Source: Candidatus Sumerlaeaceae bacterium (GTDB lineage Bacteria; Sumerlaeota; Sumerlaeia; Sumerlaeales; Sumerlaeaceae). From it: DNA of 41,658 nt. A program made the position numbers and the translations under genes. Under the pieces are notes generated by a model. It was not told where the DNA came from, searched no databases, and saw nothing but the letters and a program-made list of their open reading frames with translations. The stretch's first letter is position 1; every line of letters begins with the position of its first letter. The stretch spans positions 1 through 41,658 of the forward strand of contig JAOAAY010000034.1 in assembly GCA_026418615.1 (NCBI GenBank). The letters run 5' to 3'. Shown here one piece after another: positions 31,704-40,803 of this stretch.

Positions 31704-34592
31704 ATGACCCCGAATCTGCTAACAAACGACGAGGTGATCGCCGGTTTTCGATCGTTTCTGCCCGAGGCTCGTGTCCTCACCCGCTTGATTGACCTCAACA
31801 GCCGCGCCGGCGATGCCAGCATTTATCGTTTGGTCCCGAGAGTGGTCGTGATCCCGGAGACCATCCGGGAAATTCAGGCCATCCTGCGGTATTGTCGCGA
31901 GCACAACCTGTACCTGACCTTCCGCGCTGCGGGCACCTCCCTATCCGGTCAGGCTGTCACAGACGGTGTTCTCGCGGATGTAGCCCGTCATTGGAAAGGC
32001 CTGCGGATTCTTGACGGGGGGCGCCGCGTCGCCGTGGAACCGGGGGTGGTTGGCGCTCATGTCAATGCTTTTCTGGCCCGACACGGCGCCAAGATTGGCC
32101 CCGACCCTGCCTCGATCAACGCCTGCATGATGGGGGGCATTGCCGCCAACAATGCGTCGGGCATGTGCTGCGGCGTGGCTCAGAACGCCTACCACACGCT
32201 GGCCTCGATGAAACTGGTGCTTGCAGACGGATATTTTCTGGATACCGCGATGCCTGACGCGGACGACCGCCTGCGGCGTGACCGTCCGGCTATAGCCGAA
32301 GGCTTGTTGGGCATCCAGCGCGACATCTTCGCCGTACCGGGTCTCGCCGACCGCATCCGGCGCAAGTTTTCGCGCAAGAACACCTGCGGTTACAGCATGA
32401 ACGCTTTTGTGGATTTCGACCGTCCGGCCGACATCCTCCAGCATCTGCTCGTCGGCAGCGAGGGCACGCTGGGCTTCATCGCTGAAATTACGCTCAACAC
32501 CGTCCCGGATCTGCCGCTCAAGGCTACGGCCTTGGTGTACTTCCGCGACCTTGCCGATGCCGGCGCTGCGATCGCGCCCCTAGCCGCTGCCGGGGCCGCT
32601 GTGCTCGAAATCATGGACCGGGCCGCCATGCTCTCTGTCGCGGACGAAATGAAATACGCTTTTCCGGTTGAGGGAAACTGTGCAGCGCTTCTCGTCGAGT
32701 TTCAGGACGACGATGAGACCCGCCTTGAATCGAAACTCGACGAAGGATCGCGTATCCTGTCGCGATGGCCCCTGCTCGAACCGGTCCTATTTACCCGTGA
32801 TGCTGCGCGCCGCGAAGCGCTGTGGCACATGCGCAAGGGTCTCTTTCCCAGCGTCGGCGCCATGCGCGAAATGGGTACAGCGGTCATCATCGAGGATGTC
32901 TGTGTGGATCCGGCGCGCTTGGCCGAGTGCATGACTGACCTGCAGGCGTTATTCGCCAAGTACGATTTCCCCGAAGCCATCATTTTTGGACACGCCAAAG
33001 ACGGCAACCTGCACTTCGTCATCTGCACCGACTTTTCGCAGGAGGTGCAAAAGAACCGGTACGCCGGCCTCATGGCCGAACTCATGGCTCTCATCGTGGA
33101 TAAGTACGATGGTTCCTTGAAGGCAGAACATGGCACAGGCCGCAATGTGGCCCCGTTTGTCGAGAGCGAATGGGGACCGGAACTCTATGAGATGATGTGG
33201 CGGGTTAAACGCCTGTTGGACCCCGACAATGTTCTGAATCCCGGCGTGGTGCTCAACCGAGACCCGCACATTCACTTGAAAGACCTCAAGGTCATGCCGG
33301 CGGTAAGCCCTATCGTGGACAAGTGCATCGAGTGCGGATTTTGCGAGCCCCGCTGTCCGAGTCGCGACCTCACCCTGACGCCGCGTCAACGCATTGCGCT
33401 CCTGCGCGAAGTCGAGCGTTTGAAAGGACTCGGAGACCGCAGTGCTGCGGTTAATGCCGCACATCTGCTTGACGAATACGGATACGACGGCGTGGACACT
33501 TGCGCCGGCGATGGGATGTGCGCCACGGCCTGCCCCGTAAAGATTGACACGGGCGCCTTGGTGAAAGATCTGCGCGCGGGGCGTCACGGCACCGTCTCGC
33601 GGCGGGTGGCCGCCCTCGCGCTTCGCCATTTTGCTGTTGTATCGCTCGGTGTGCGAGCGGCACTTCGGTTCATTCAGGCCGGCGGGCGGCCAGCGCTGGC
33701 GCTTGCCCGCGCGTCCGCCGAAATCTTCTATCGCTTGTCGGGCGGACAATTGGCTCGCCTGCCCAAGGGGATTCCCATACCGGCCCCGGCCCCGCCCTTG
33801 CCGAAGACTCGACTCAATGGCGGCGGTGGTCCCGACCGACAGGTCGTTTACTTCCCCAGTTGTCTGACTCGCATGATGGGCGCAGTGCCGGGGGAACGCT
33901 CGCCATTGGGACTTGCGGAAGCAGTGGTCCGGACTCTGGAACTGGCAGGCTGGCATGCCGTCATCCCGCAGCGTGTCGCCCACGAGTGCTGCGGACAGCC
34001 GTTTCACAGCAAAGGGTTTTTCGAGACTCTTCAGGCTGCCGCTGAAAAAACCACAGCCTGTCTGTACGAAGCCACACAAGGGGGACGGCTGCCCGTCATT
34101 TGCGACACATCCCCATGCTCCGGTGAGATGCGCGAATACGATAAGTATTTGACGGGCGAAAACCTCCGCCGGTGGCAGGCCCTTCGCATTTACGATTACT
34201 GCTCGTTCTTTGCGCACGAGGTTCTGCCTTTGCGCGAAACTTGGCCCCGCACGCGCCGCCATGCGATCCTCCACCCCACCTGCACTCTGATGAAGCAGGC
34301 GAAACTGCCAGACCTGAAGGCGGTCGCAGCCGCATTTGCCGAGCGCGTCACTGTGCCGGTGCTGGCCGAGTGTTGCGGGTTTGCCGGTGACCGCGGCTAC
34401 AGCCATCCCGAGTTGACGCTCTCGGCCACGCGCCCTGAGGCCGCCGAAGTGCGCGCCGCTGAGTGTGGCCTTGCGGATGGCTTTTACTCCACCTGCCGCA
34501 CCTGCGAGATCGGGATGACCGCCGGCACGGGGCGTGTCTATTCGTCCATTGTTTATCTTGTCTTAGAGGCCCTCGAGCAGGCCCCACGCTGA
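31704..34592 (+). CDS. FAD-linked oxidase fused to Fe-S and CCG domains (D-lactate dehydrogenase-like)
   Basis: 962 residues. The FAD-binding domain (about 36-175) has FRAAGTSLSGQAVTDGVL and INACMMGGIAANNASGMC. The FAD-oxidase C-terminal domain (about 210-520) has GSEGTLGFIAEITLN, FGHAKDGNLHFVI and KAEHGTGRNVAPFVE. A ferredoxin region holds C541, C544, C547, C551 (CIECGFCEPRCPS) and a second cluster C600, D603, C606, C610. Two CCG domains follow (HECCGQPFHSKG and AECCGFAGDRGYSHPE). This resembles YdiJ-like D-lactate or D-2-hydroxyglutarate dehydrogenases passing electrons through Fe-S or heme to quinone. The exact substrate is not shown. Confidence 0.92.
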   Translation: MTPNLLTNDEVIAGFRSFLPEARVLTRLIDLNSRAGDASIYRLVPRVVVIPETIREIQAILRYCREHNLYLTFRAAGTSLSGQAVTDGVLADVARHWKGLRILDGGRRVAVEPGVVGAHVNAFLARHGAKIGPDPASINACMMGGIAANNASGMCCGVAQNAYHTLASMKLVLADGYFLDTAMPDADDRLRRDRPAIAEGLLGIQRDIFAVPGLADRIRRKFSRKNTCGYSMNAFVDFDRPADILQHLLVGSEGTLGFIAEITLNTVPDLPLKATALVYFRDLADAGAAIAPLAAAGAAVLEIMDRAAMLSVADEMKYAFPVEGNCAALLVEFQDDDETRLESKLDEGSRILSRWPLLEPVLFTRDAARREALWHMRKGLFPSVGAMREMGTAVIIEDVCVDPARLAECMTDLQALFAKYDFPEAIIFGHAKDGNLHFVICTDFSQEVQKNRYAGLMAELMALIVDKYDGSLKAEHGTGRNVAPFVESEWGPELYEMMWRVKRLLDPDNVLNPGVVLNRDPHIHLKDLKVMPAVSPIVDKCIECGFCEPRCPSRDLTLTPRQRIALLREVERLKGLGDRSAAVNAAHLLDEYGYDGVDTCAGDGMCATACPVKIDTGALVKDLRAGRHGTVSRRVAALALRHFAVVSLGVRAALRFIQAGGRPALALARASAEIFYRLSGGQLARLPKGIPIPAPAPPLPKTRLNGGGGPDRQVVYFPSCLTRMMGAVPGERSPLGLAEAVVRTLELAGWHAVIPQRVAHECCGQPFHSKGFFETLQAAAEKTTACLYEATQGGRLPVICDTSPCSGEMREYDKYLTGENLRRWQALRIYDYCSFFAHEVLPLRETWPRTRRHAILHPTCTLMKQAKLPDLKAVAAAFAERVTVPVLAECCGFAGDRGYSHPELTLSATRPEAAEVRAAECGLADGFYSTCRTCEIGMTAGTGRVYSSIVYLVLEALEQAPR

Positions 34593-34608
34593 GAGCAAGA
34601 CGCCGGCT

Positions 34609-35658
34609 TCAGATGGTCTCGAATGCCTCGGGATATTTGCACCGGGAGATGGCATCGTCGTAGGAGATGAGGCCCTGCTGGTAAAGATTTTTCAACGACT
34701 TGTCCATGGTTATCATGCCCATCTCGTAGTTCGTCTGCAGCAGGGTGTACAATTGCTCGGTCTTGGCGTTGCGGATGATATTGCGCGCACCGACAGTCGC
34801 GATCAGCACTTCTACGGCCGCGACGCGGCCGCGGCCACCCGGAATGGGGAGCAACTGTTGCGCGATGATGGCTTGAATGGTGTTCGCAAACTGGATTCGC
34901 ACCTGCTGCTGCTGATAGGGAGGGAACACATCAATGATGCGATCCACGGTTTGCATGGCGTCGGGCGTGTGGATCGTGGCCAGCACGAGGTGGCCCGTCT
35001 CGGCTGCCGTGAGTGCCGTGGCGATGGTCTCGAGATCGCGCATTTCCCCGATGACCACGACATCGGGATCCTGCCTCAGGACATGGCGCAGCGCGTCGGC
35101 GAAACTGTGGGTGTCGCTTTCGACTTCGCGCTGTTTGATGATGGATTTGCGATTGCGATGAATGTACTCAATGGGGTCTTCGACCGTGATGATCATCCGG
35201 TGCTGCTCATTGTTGATTTGGTGGATCATCGCGGCCAAAGTCGAGGTTTTGCCGCTGCCCGTGGGCCCTGTCACGAGGATCAACCCGCTCGCTTTGCGGG
35301 CGATCTCCTCACAGATGGGCGGCAGGCCCAGTTGGCGTAGTGTCCGGATCTCCTCTTGGACCACCCGAAACGCAGCCTCCACCGCGCCCCGCTGCCGATG
35401 GACATTCACCCGGAACCGGCCGACATCGGCAATTTCGACACTTAAATCGAGTTCCCACTTTTCCTCGAAGCGCGCCTTCTGGGCATCGTTGAGGATTGAA
35501 TAGATCATCCGCTGGGTGTCGGCAGGGCCAAGCGGAGGCAAGTCCAGCATTTCCAACTGGCCATCAATGCGCAGGATGGGCGGAGCATTCTTCGTCAGAT
35601 GCAAGTCGCTCGCGCCACGCTCAATGGCTTCCACGAGTAAGTGCTGAATCGTGATCAT
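34609..35658 (-). CDS. pilT: Type IV pilus retraction ATPase PilT
   Basis: 349 residues from the ATG at 35658. This start overlaps the rnd stop by four bases (ATGA) and gives the family N-terminus. An N-terminal PAS-like region is followed by Walker A GPTGSGKTST (131-140). The Walker B region reads DPDVVVIGEMRD and the His box GHLVLATIHT. The C-terminal segment GARNIIRNAKTEQLYTLL matches the PilT AIRNLIRE-type helix, which separates PilT from PilB. PilT hexamers disassemble pili at the inner membrane. No pilus assembly gene is adjacent; pilB lies across the divergent spacer. Confidence 0.94.
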   Translation of the reverse strand: MITIQHLLVEAIERGASDLHLTKNAPPILRIDGQLEMLDLPPLGPADTQRMIYSILNDAQKARFEEKWELDLSVEIADVGRFRVNVHRQRGAVEAAFRVVQEEIRTLRQLGLPPICEEIARKASGLILVTGPTGSGKTSTLAAMIHQINNEQHRMIITVEDPIEYIHRNRKSIIKQREVESDTHSFADALRHVLRQDPDVVVIGEMRDLETIATALTAAETGHLVLATIHTPDAMQTVDRIIDVFPPYQQQQVRIQFANTIQAIIAQQLLPIPGGRGRVAAVEVLIATVGARNIIRNAKTEQLYTLLQTNYEMGMITMDKSLKNLYQQGLISYDDAISRCKYPEAFETI

Positions 35659-36854
35659 GGCGCTGTTTCTGCCGATGGCGGTACTGGCGCCTGCCGGGAC
35701 TCGGCGCGGGAGCCATTCATAGCGGCAAGCAGCACGGAGCCGACCAACTCGGCCTGCCATGCATAAAGGCCACAGAATTCGATCATTTGCTGCACACTTG
35801 CCGGTCTTCGGCGGGCAATGCATTCAAGCGTCGAGGCTGGAGCCAGTAACCCTGGGTCCAGTCCCAACTGCAGGGCCGCCTCGTTGCGAGCCTTTTTTAG
35901 GCGCGTCATTATGTCCTCGGCGGACGGCAACCGCTCGCCTTTGCGGGGAATCTGGAACTGCGGCAATTGGCTCTCTGGCAGCCGGCGTCCGCGCCCCACA
36001 GCCTGTTTCAGGGCGTGCAACCGCCGCCCGACGCAGTTGCGGGGCAGTTTGGGCGCGGTGGTGAAGTCCGTTGTGGTCTCAGCCCACTGAGCCAGTTTGA
36101 TCATCGTTTCGTTGCCGAGAATCCGGAATGGTGGCAGGTTGACGCGCTTGGCCTCCTCCTCACGCCAGTACCAAATTTCCCTGAGGATTCCCAGCGCCCG
36201 CGTTGTTTCCAGTTGCCGCCAGCCTTTGATCCGCCACTCCTTCTCAGGCTCGGACTCGCGAGGATCATCCTCGGCCTCGGCGATGAGTCTGACGCACATT
36301 TCCTCATGCCAGCGTTCCCTGCCCTGCGCCGCCAGTTCGGCCCGTAGCAAATCCGCGAGGGCTTCCAAATAGCGAGTGTCGTTGGCGGCGTACTGTAGCA
36401 AGTCGGGCGTGATCGGCCGACGCGACCAGTCGGCTTTCTGGCCCTGTTTGGGAAGAACGATTCCGAAATGCTTTTCCACGAGGCCAGCCAGACTGATCTT
36501 TTCGTACCCGAGTAACCTCGCTGCGACCATCGTGTCGAAAATCCGCGTAGCCCGAAACTCGAAGTTTCGACGAAGCATTCGCAGGTCGTAATCCGCGCCG
36601 TGGAGGACAAGCGGGCAGCGCCCCAGCGCCGCCAGCATAGGTGCAAGGTCCACCCCACACAGGGGATCGACGATGTAAACAGAGCCACCCGCAGCAACTT
36701 GGATCAAACACACTTTCTGGTAATAGTGATGAAGGCTGTCCGCCTCGGTATCCACGGCAGCCCGCCCTGCGCGGTCTATCTGAGCGGCAAGTGCGGCGAC
36801 CCCATCCGGGGTATTCACATAAACAAAAGTGTCGTCGGGGGCAGTCGGCAGCAT
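35655..36854 (-). CDS. rnd: Ribonuclease D
   Basis: 399 residues. The 3'-5' exonuclease (DEDDy) has Exo I AAVDTEADS (D35, E37), Exo II LHGADYDLRML (D90) and Exo III YAANDTRYL (Y155, D159). Two HRDC-like helical regions follow (about 205-275 and 305-380). RNase D trims 3' ends of tRNA precursors and other small RNAs. The C-terminus ends in a Pro-rich tail. The stop overlaps pilT's start by four bases, which places an RNA enzyme and a pilus motor under one translation unit. It diverges from pilB with a 206-base spacer. Confidence 0.94.
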   Translation of the reverse strand: MLPTAPDDTFVYVNTPDGVAALAAQIDRAGRAAVDTEADSLHHYYQKVCLIQVAAGGSVYIVDPLCGVDLAPMLAALGRCPLVLHGADYDLRMLRRNFEFRATRIFDTMVAARLLGYEKISLAGLVEKHFGIVLPKQGQKADWSRRPITPDLLQYAANDTRYLEALADLLRAELAAQGRERWHEEMCVRLIAEAEDDPRESEPEKEWRIKGWRQLETTRALGILREIWYWREEEAKRVNLPPFRILGNETMIKLAQWAETTTDFTTAPKLPRNCVGRRLHALKQAVGRGRRLPESQLPQFQIPRKGERLPSAEDIMTRLKKARNEAALQLGLDPGLLAPASTLECIARRRPASVQQMIEFCGLYAWQAELVGSVLLAAMNGSRAESRQAPVPPSAETAP

Positions 36855-37060
36855 GGAGCGTATGATGTGCGTCTGGTCCTAACGCCGCCGGAAGGCAAGC
36901 ACAAGATTATTTTGCCGCTGCCCCACAGGGTCTGAAGGATTCTGCCTACGGACTTTAGGCACAGTTGCGAAACAACTTTCGGTTGACCCCGTATGCGGTT
37001 TTCGGGTTTTACTTGCTGAGGCACGCCCGTGATCAATCGCGTGCCTGACAGGGAGTCCGG

Positions 37061-38776
37061 ATGACTTCGTTGATGGATCGAAAGATGGCGGAACTGCTGG
37101 TTCGGGATAGCGTCCTGACCCAGGCAGATTTGGATCTCGCCTTTACCAAACAGAACGAGACGGGCGGCAGTCTTGGCCGCATTTTGATCGACAACGGCTA
37201 CGCATCCGAGTACGATCTGGCCAACGCGCTCGGCAAGCACCTCAATGTGCCGTTCATGACGCTGTCGCACTATGAAATTGACCCTGAGATCCTTCGCAGC
37301 ATCCCCACCGAAATCGTCCGCAAGTATCGCATCATTCCTGTGGACAAAGCGGGCGACACGCTCACGGTGGCCTTGGCCGACCCGTCAAACATCTATCTGC
37401 TGGACGAACTGCGCCTGCTGACCCAATGCAAGATCGTGCCGGTCATCAGTTTCGAATCGGACATTCAGGAGGCAATCAACACTTATTACGGACAGCCGGA
37501 GAGCGAACTCGAGGACATGCTCAAGGAAATCGCGGACATGGACACACGCGATCTTGAGGTCATCAAGGGCGGCGAAGAAATAGAACAGCCCGACAACGAA
37601 CTGACGGTCGAACCCGATGCGGCGCCGGTCATCCAACTCGTCAACATGATCGTGCAGGACGCGATCAAGATGCGCGCCAGCGACATCCATATCGAGCCCT
37701 ACGAGAAGGAACTCCGCCTGCGCTACCGCATTGACGGCGTGTGCCACGAGATGAAGTCGCCGCCGAAATCCTTTCAAAATGCGATCATCTCGCGCATCAA
37801 GATTATGAGCGAACTCGACATCGCCGAGCGGCGCCTGCCTCAGGACGGCCGCTTCAAGGTGACATACGGCGGAAAAAACATAGACTTCCGCGTTTCCACC
37901 TGCCCCACCGTCCACGGCGAGAAGGTCGTCATCCGTATTCTCGACAGCAGTAACCTGCTGCTCAACCTCACCGACCTCGGCATGACACCCGAACAGTTGG
38001 AAAAGTTCGAGCAGAACATCCGCGCGCCGTGGGGGATGGTGCTCGTTACGGGACCGACCGGATCGGGTAAATCCACGACGCTTTACACGGCCTTGAGCAC
38101 CATCAACGATCCGAACAAGAACATCATGACCTGCGAGGATCCCGTCGAGTATCAGTTGCGCGGAATCAATCAGGTGGCCATGAAGCCGGAAATCGGGCTG
38201 ACATTCGCCAGCGCCCTGCGCAGTTTTCTCCGGCAGGACCCCGACATCATCATGGTCGGCGAGATTCGCGACGGCGAAACTGCGGAGATTGGCGTGAAAG
38301 CGGCCCTGACGGGGCACTTGGTGCTCTCCACTCTCCACACCAACGACGCTCCCAGCAGCATCAATCGTCTCACGAACATGGGGGTGGAAGCGTTTCTCGT
38401 GACGGCTTCGGTCAACATGGTGGTGGCTCAGCGCCTTGTCCGGCGTATCTGCAGCGAGTGCAAAATCTCCTACGCGCCGCCGCATGAATTGCTACACTCG
38501 CTCAATATGCCCCCGGAGACCCAGTTTTGTCGGGGCCAAGGCTGCGATCGTTGCCTTGGGCGAGGTTACAAGGGCCGCTGCGCCCTGTACGAAATCATGG
38601 TTCTGACGGATAATATGCGCGATCGGATCCTCGAGGGAATCTCGTCGTCAGGTCTCAAACGGCTGGCTATCGAAGAGGGCATGATGACGCTGCGGGGCGC
38701 GGGATTGAACAAGATTTTGCAAGGTGTCACGACAATTGACGAAGTGCTGAGCGTCACGGCGCCAGACGACCGGTAG
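37061..38776 (+). CDS. pilB: Type IV pilus assembly ATPase PilB
   Basis: 571 residues from ATG 37061 behind GGGAG. The N-terminal T2SSE_N/MshEN-like region (about 5-140) has AELLVRDSVLTQADLDLAF and GGSLGRILIDNGYASEYDL. The motor domain has RASDIHIEPY, Walker A GPTGSGKS (331-338), Walker B QDPDIIMVGEIRDGE and His box GHLVLSTLHT. A zinc-type site is C464, C467, C495, C498, with C490 nearby. PilB powers pilus extension. The MshEN-like region can bind c-di-GMP in relatives; the first repeat lacks the usual RLG. GspE is the alternative name. Confidence 0.92.
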   Translation: MTSLMDRKMAELLVRDSVLTQADLDLAFTKQNETGGSLGRILIDNGYASEYDLANALGKHLNVPFMTLSHYEIDPEILRSIPTEIVRKYRIIPVDKAGDTLTVALADPSNIYLLDELRLLTQCKIVPVISFESDIQEAINTYYGQPESELEDMLKEIADMDTRDLEVIKGGEEIEQPDNELTVEPDAAPVIQLVNMIVQDAIKMRASDIHIEPYEKELRLRYRIDGVCHEMKSPPKSFQNAIISRIKIMSELDIAERRLPQDGRFKVTYGGKNIDFRVSTCPTVHGEKVVIRILDSSNLLLNLTDLGMTPEQLEKFEQNIRAPWGMVLVTGPTGSGKSTTLYTALSTINDPNKNIMTCEDPVEYQLRGINQVAMKPEIGLTFASALRSFLRQDPDIIMVGEIRDGETAEIGVKAALTGHLVLSTLHTNDAPSSINRLTNMGVEAFLVTASVNMVVAQRLVRRICSECKISYAPPHELLHSLNMPPETQFCRGQGCDRCLGRGYKGRCALYEIMVLTDNMRDRILEGISSSGLKRLAIEEGMMTLRGAGLNKILQGVTTIDEVLSVTAPDDR

Positions 38777-38801
38777 CAGCCGCTGCACGCGCCGGGAGGG
38801 C

Positions 38802-38875
38802 GCCGGCCTGCCAGCCGGCTCACGGCGGCCCAGATTCGGCCGTGCAGGCTCTCTTGTACTGCTAATCCGAGAGCC
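38802..38875. other. Three tandem hairpins between convergent pilB and a membrane-protein gene
   Basis: In the 204-base spacer are GCCGGC-ctgcca-GCCGGC (38802-38819), CACGGC (38821-38826) pairing with GCCGTG (38839-38844), and GGCTCTC (38847-38853) pairing with GAGAGCC (38869-38875). None is followed by a T-run. They could stabilise or end the convergent transcripts, or form a structured RNA. The rest of the spacer shows nothing. Confidence 0.4.
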
Positions 38876-38980
38876 CGCCGCCACCCGGCCCCTTTGCCGT
38901 CGGTACGCCAAAACCGCATAGAGCCATCTCCCCTGCTTGCTGCGCGAATCCGACTCAGCCCCGGAAATTCTCTTGGGCTG

Positions 38981-40519
38981 TTATCCATCCAAACGATAGA
39001 TCACTGTGGCCGGATCGCCCGGCCGTTCGAAGACCCGTTGCAACTTCTCGCGGTCCGTGCCGGGGAGGCTTTGAACCGCGCGCCCATTCAAGTACACTGG
39101 TCGCCGGCTCTTGGCCATGGTCTGCATGACGACCTGCGCTGCCGACTCCCCTTCCTCGACTACACGAACTTTGCCGCCGTACCAAAAATGCATCCACAGG
39201 TAGAACGAACCCTCCGGTTGGACGATCAGGACCCCGCGCGGATCAAGCCGTTCGCGGAGGAGCGCACCGTAACGGTTGTAAACATGCTCCTCGCCGAGCG
39301 TGGCGGCCGTCTCGGGCGCCTGCGACACCGCTCCGGCCACCGCCAACAGGCCCAGAAATCCCGCCGCGACACCTGACAACAGGCGCTTGCGCCTCAGGGC
39401 GAAGCCGCACCGCCGGAGATGGATGGCCGACACGAGCGGCACAAGGACGGCCAGCGTGTAGTACCGCTCTGGATTGGATGTTTCATAGAGCAAGGGAAAC
39501 GCCACTGCCGCCGCGCAAAGAACTAACAGCGTGCGATCGCGTAAGCGCCGCCCCGCGCCACCCGTCGCCCAAGCCGCCATGGCAAGCAACGCAATGACCG
39601 CACCGATGATCGGCCACAACACTCGCGCACGCACTACGCCGGCCCCCCCCTGCTCGAAACCCGCTGCAAACACGCGCAGAGTTTCTGCTCCCCAGTTACG
39701 CCCGCGGTAGATGTCCAAATAGCGCACAGCCGAAGCCCCTCCGGCCCCCGGGTACCCCAGCACGATCGCCGCTGTGACCAGCAACATGAACCCAAGTAGC
39801 ACCAGCGCCGGATGCACCCTGTACCGGATATTTTTAGTGTCATGCAGGCCGCTGCGGGGACAGTTTTTATCCGTGCACACTCCAACAAATGCCGCTACAC
39901 CGCACGCCCAGAGCCAAACCTCCGCCGTGTGGAGTGCGCTGGCTGCGATGAACACCGCGCCGGCACCTAGCGCCGTACGCCGCGGCTCAGCCTGCAGCCG
40001 CAGAAGCAGGGCAAGACCCAGCAGATACAGCGGCACAAGCGGCATGTGATCGTTCCAGGTATCGACGAGAAATTCGCCGCCCGGCGAAAGAGCGAATCCC
40101 ACAGCCCAGAACACGGGCAGGGCGACGGACGAGGACCGGAAAACCGTTCGGCGCATGTTAACCAGCACGAGAAAAGCCGCGACAAGAGAGGCCGTCACGA
40201 TTGCCGCACGCGCAGCACGCTCGTCGGCACCCGTGCTGAACACGAGGCCCCGAACGATCCAATACTCCAAATAATATTGCAGGGGTCGGTGCGGCTTGAA
40301 GAGTTCCTGTATGCGTCCGAGACGCCAGCGCGACACCTCGGCCCATGTGTCAAAGTCCACGGCTCGTTGAGGGAACGCCACACGCCACGAGTAAACGGCC
40401 AAGAAAATACTTGTAAGCGCGACTATGGCGTAACGAGCCGGCCGCCCGCGCAGGCGCAACCGCAAGAACACTGCCGCCGCCGCGGCCAAAAACCACGAGA
40501 GAAGAGCCCAAACAATCAC
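38981..40519 (-). CDS. Polytopic membrane protein, GT-C-like, unknown substrate
   Basis: 512 residues from GTG 40519. About ten hydrophobic segments precede a soluble tail of about 120 residues (EEHVYNRYGALLRERLDPRG then IVQPEGSFYLWMHFWYGG). The first extracytoplasmic loop has RAVDFDTWAEVSRWRLGRI, with an Asp pair placed as in GT-C glycosyltransferases. GFALSPGGEFLVDTWNDHMP and ETSNPERYYTLAVLVPL follow. The layout is like the 551-residue protein at 1473, but no sequence identity is evident. Function is inferred from topology only. It diverges from the prepilin gene. Confidence 0.68.
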   Translation of the reverse strand: MIVWALLSWFLAAAAAVFLRLRLRGRPARYAIVALTSIFLAVYSWRVAFPQRAVDFDTWAEVSRWRLGRIQELFKPHRPLQYYLEYWIVRGLVFSTGADERAARAAIVTASLVAAFLVLVNMRRTVFRSSSVALPVFWAVGFALSPGGEFLVDTWNDHMPLVPLYLLGLALLLRLQAEPRRTALGAGAVFIAASALHTAEVWLWACGVAAFVGVCTDKNCPRSGLHDTKNIRYRVHPALVLLGFMLLVTAAIVLGYPGAGGASAVRYLDIYRGRNWGAETLRVFAAGFEQGGAGVVRARVLWPIIGAVIALLAMAAWATGGAGRRLRDRTLLVLCAAAVAFPLLYETSNPERYYTLAVLVPLVSAIHLRRCGFALRRKRLLSGVAAGFLGLLAVAGAVSQAPETAATLGEEHVYNRYGALLRERLDPRGVLIVQPEGSFYLWMHFWYGGKVRVVEEGESAAQVVMQTMAKSRRPVYLNGRAVQSLPGTDREKLQRVFERPGDPATVIYRLDG

Positions 40520-40717
40520 ACCGCTGGCCTTGCGACAAGTCAGCCACTACAGGCAAGCACAGTCGCCACAACAGCATCGAAGGGCGCTTCGATAGCAAAA
40601 TCGTATTGCTGTTGTCCTAATTGCTGTCTTTACGCCGATTTCCCTTGCGCGACGCCAACCGGTTAGCGAGTCCATCGCATGGCTGTGCGATTGTCTAATG
40701 TGATGGGGGCGCTGGCG

Positions 40718-40726
40718 TGCTATACT
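40718..40726 (+). promoter_or_regulatory. Extended -10 promoter element for the prepilin gene
   Basis: TGCTATACT (TGn at 40718-40720, TATACT at 40721-40726) fits an extended -10 of a housekeeping-sigma promoter. No good -35 is visible at 17 bases (an off-register TTGTCT is at 40691). It would give a leader of about 70 bases before the ATG at 40804. Confidence 0.4.
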
Positions 40727-40803
40727 TGGAAGCAGCCGGCAGCCTTCCGCACCGACGGCGGCCGGCCGGAATATATTTACATCCTGATGGAGGCAAAACA
40801 CCC

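Noticed and set aside
32949-34406. Minus-strand frame of 485 codons
   Set aside because: Antisense to the Fe-S/CCG half of the FAD oxidase, which has intact cysteine motifs.
35659-35823. 55-codon N-terminal extension of pilT
   Set aside because: The ATG at 35658 gives the family N-terminus and an ATGA overlap with rnd; the extension is antisense-like noise over rnd.
36983-37014. TTGACC with TTTACT as a pilB promoter
   Set aside because: Spacing is 19-20 bases and the -10 is poor; not strong enough to annotate.
37385-38485. Minus-strand frame of 366 codons, His/Asp-rich
   Set aside because: A shadow of pilB; the composition reflects complement of pilB codons.
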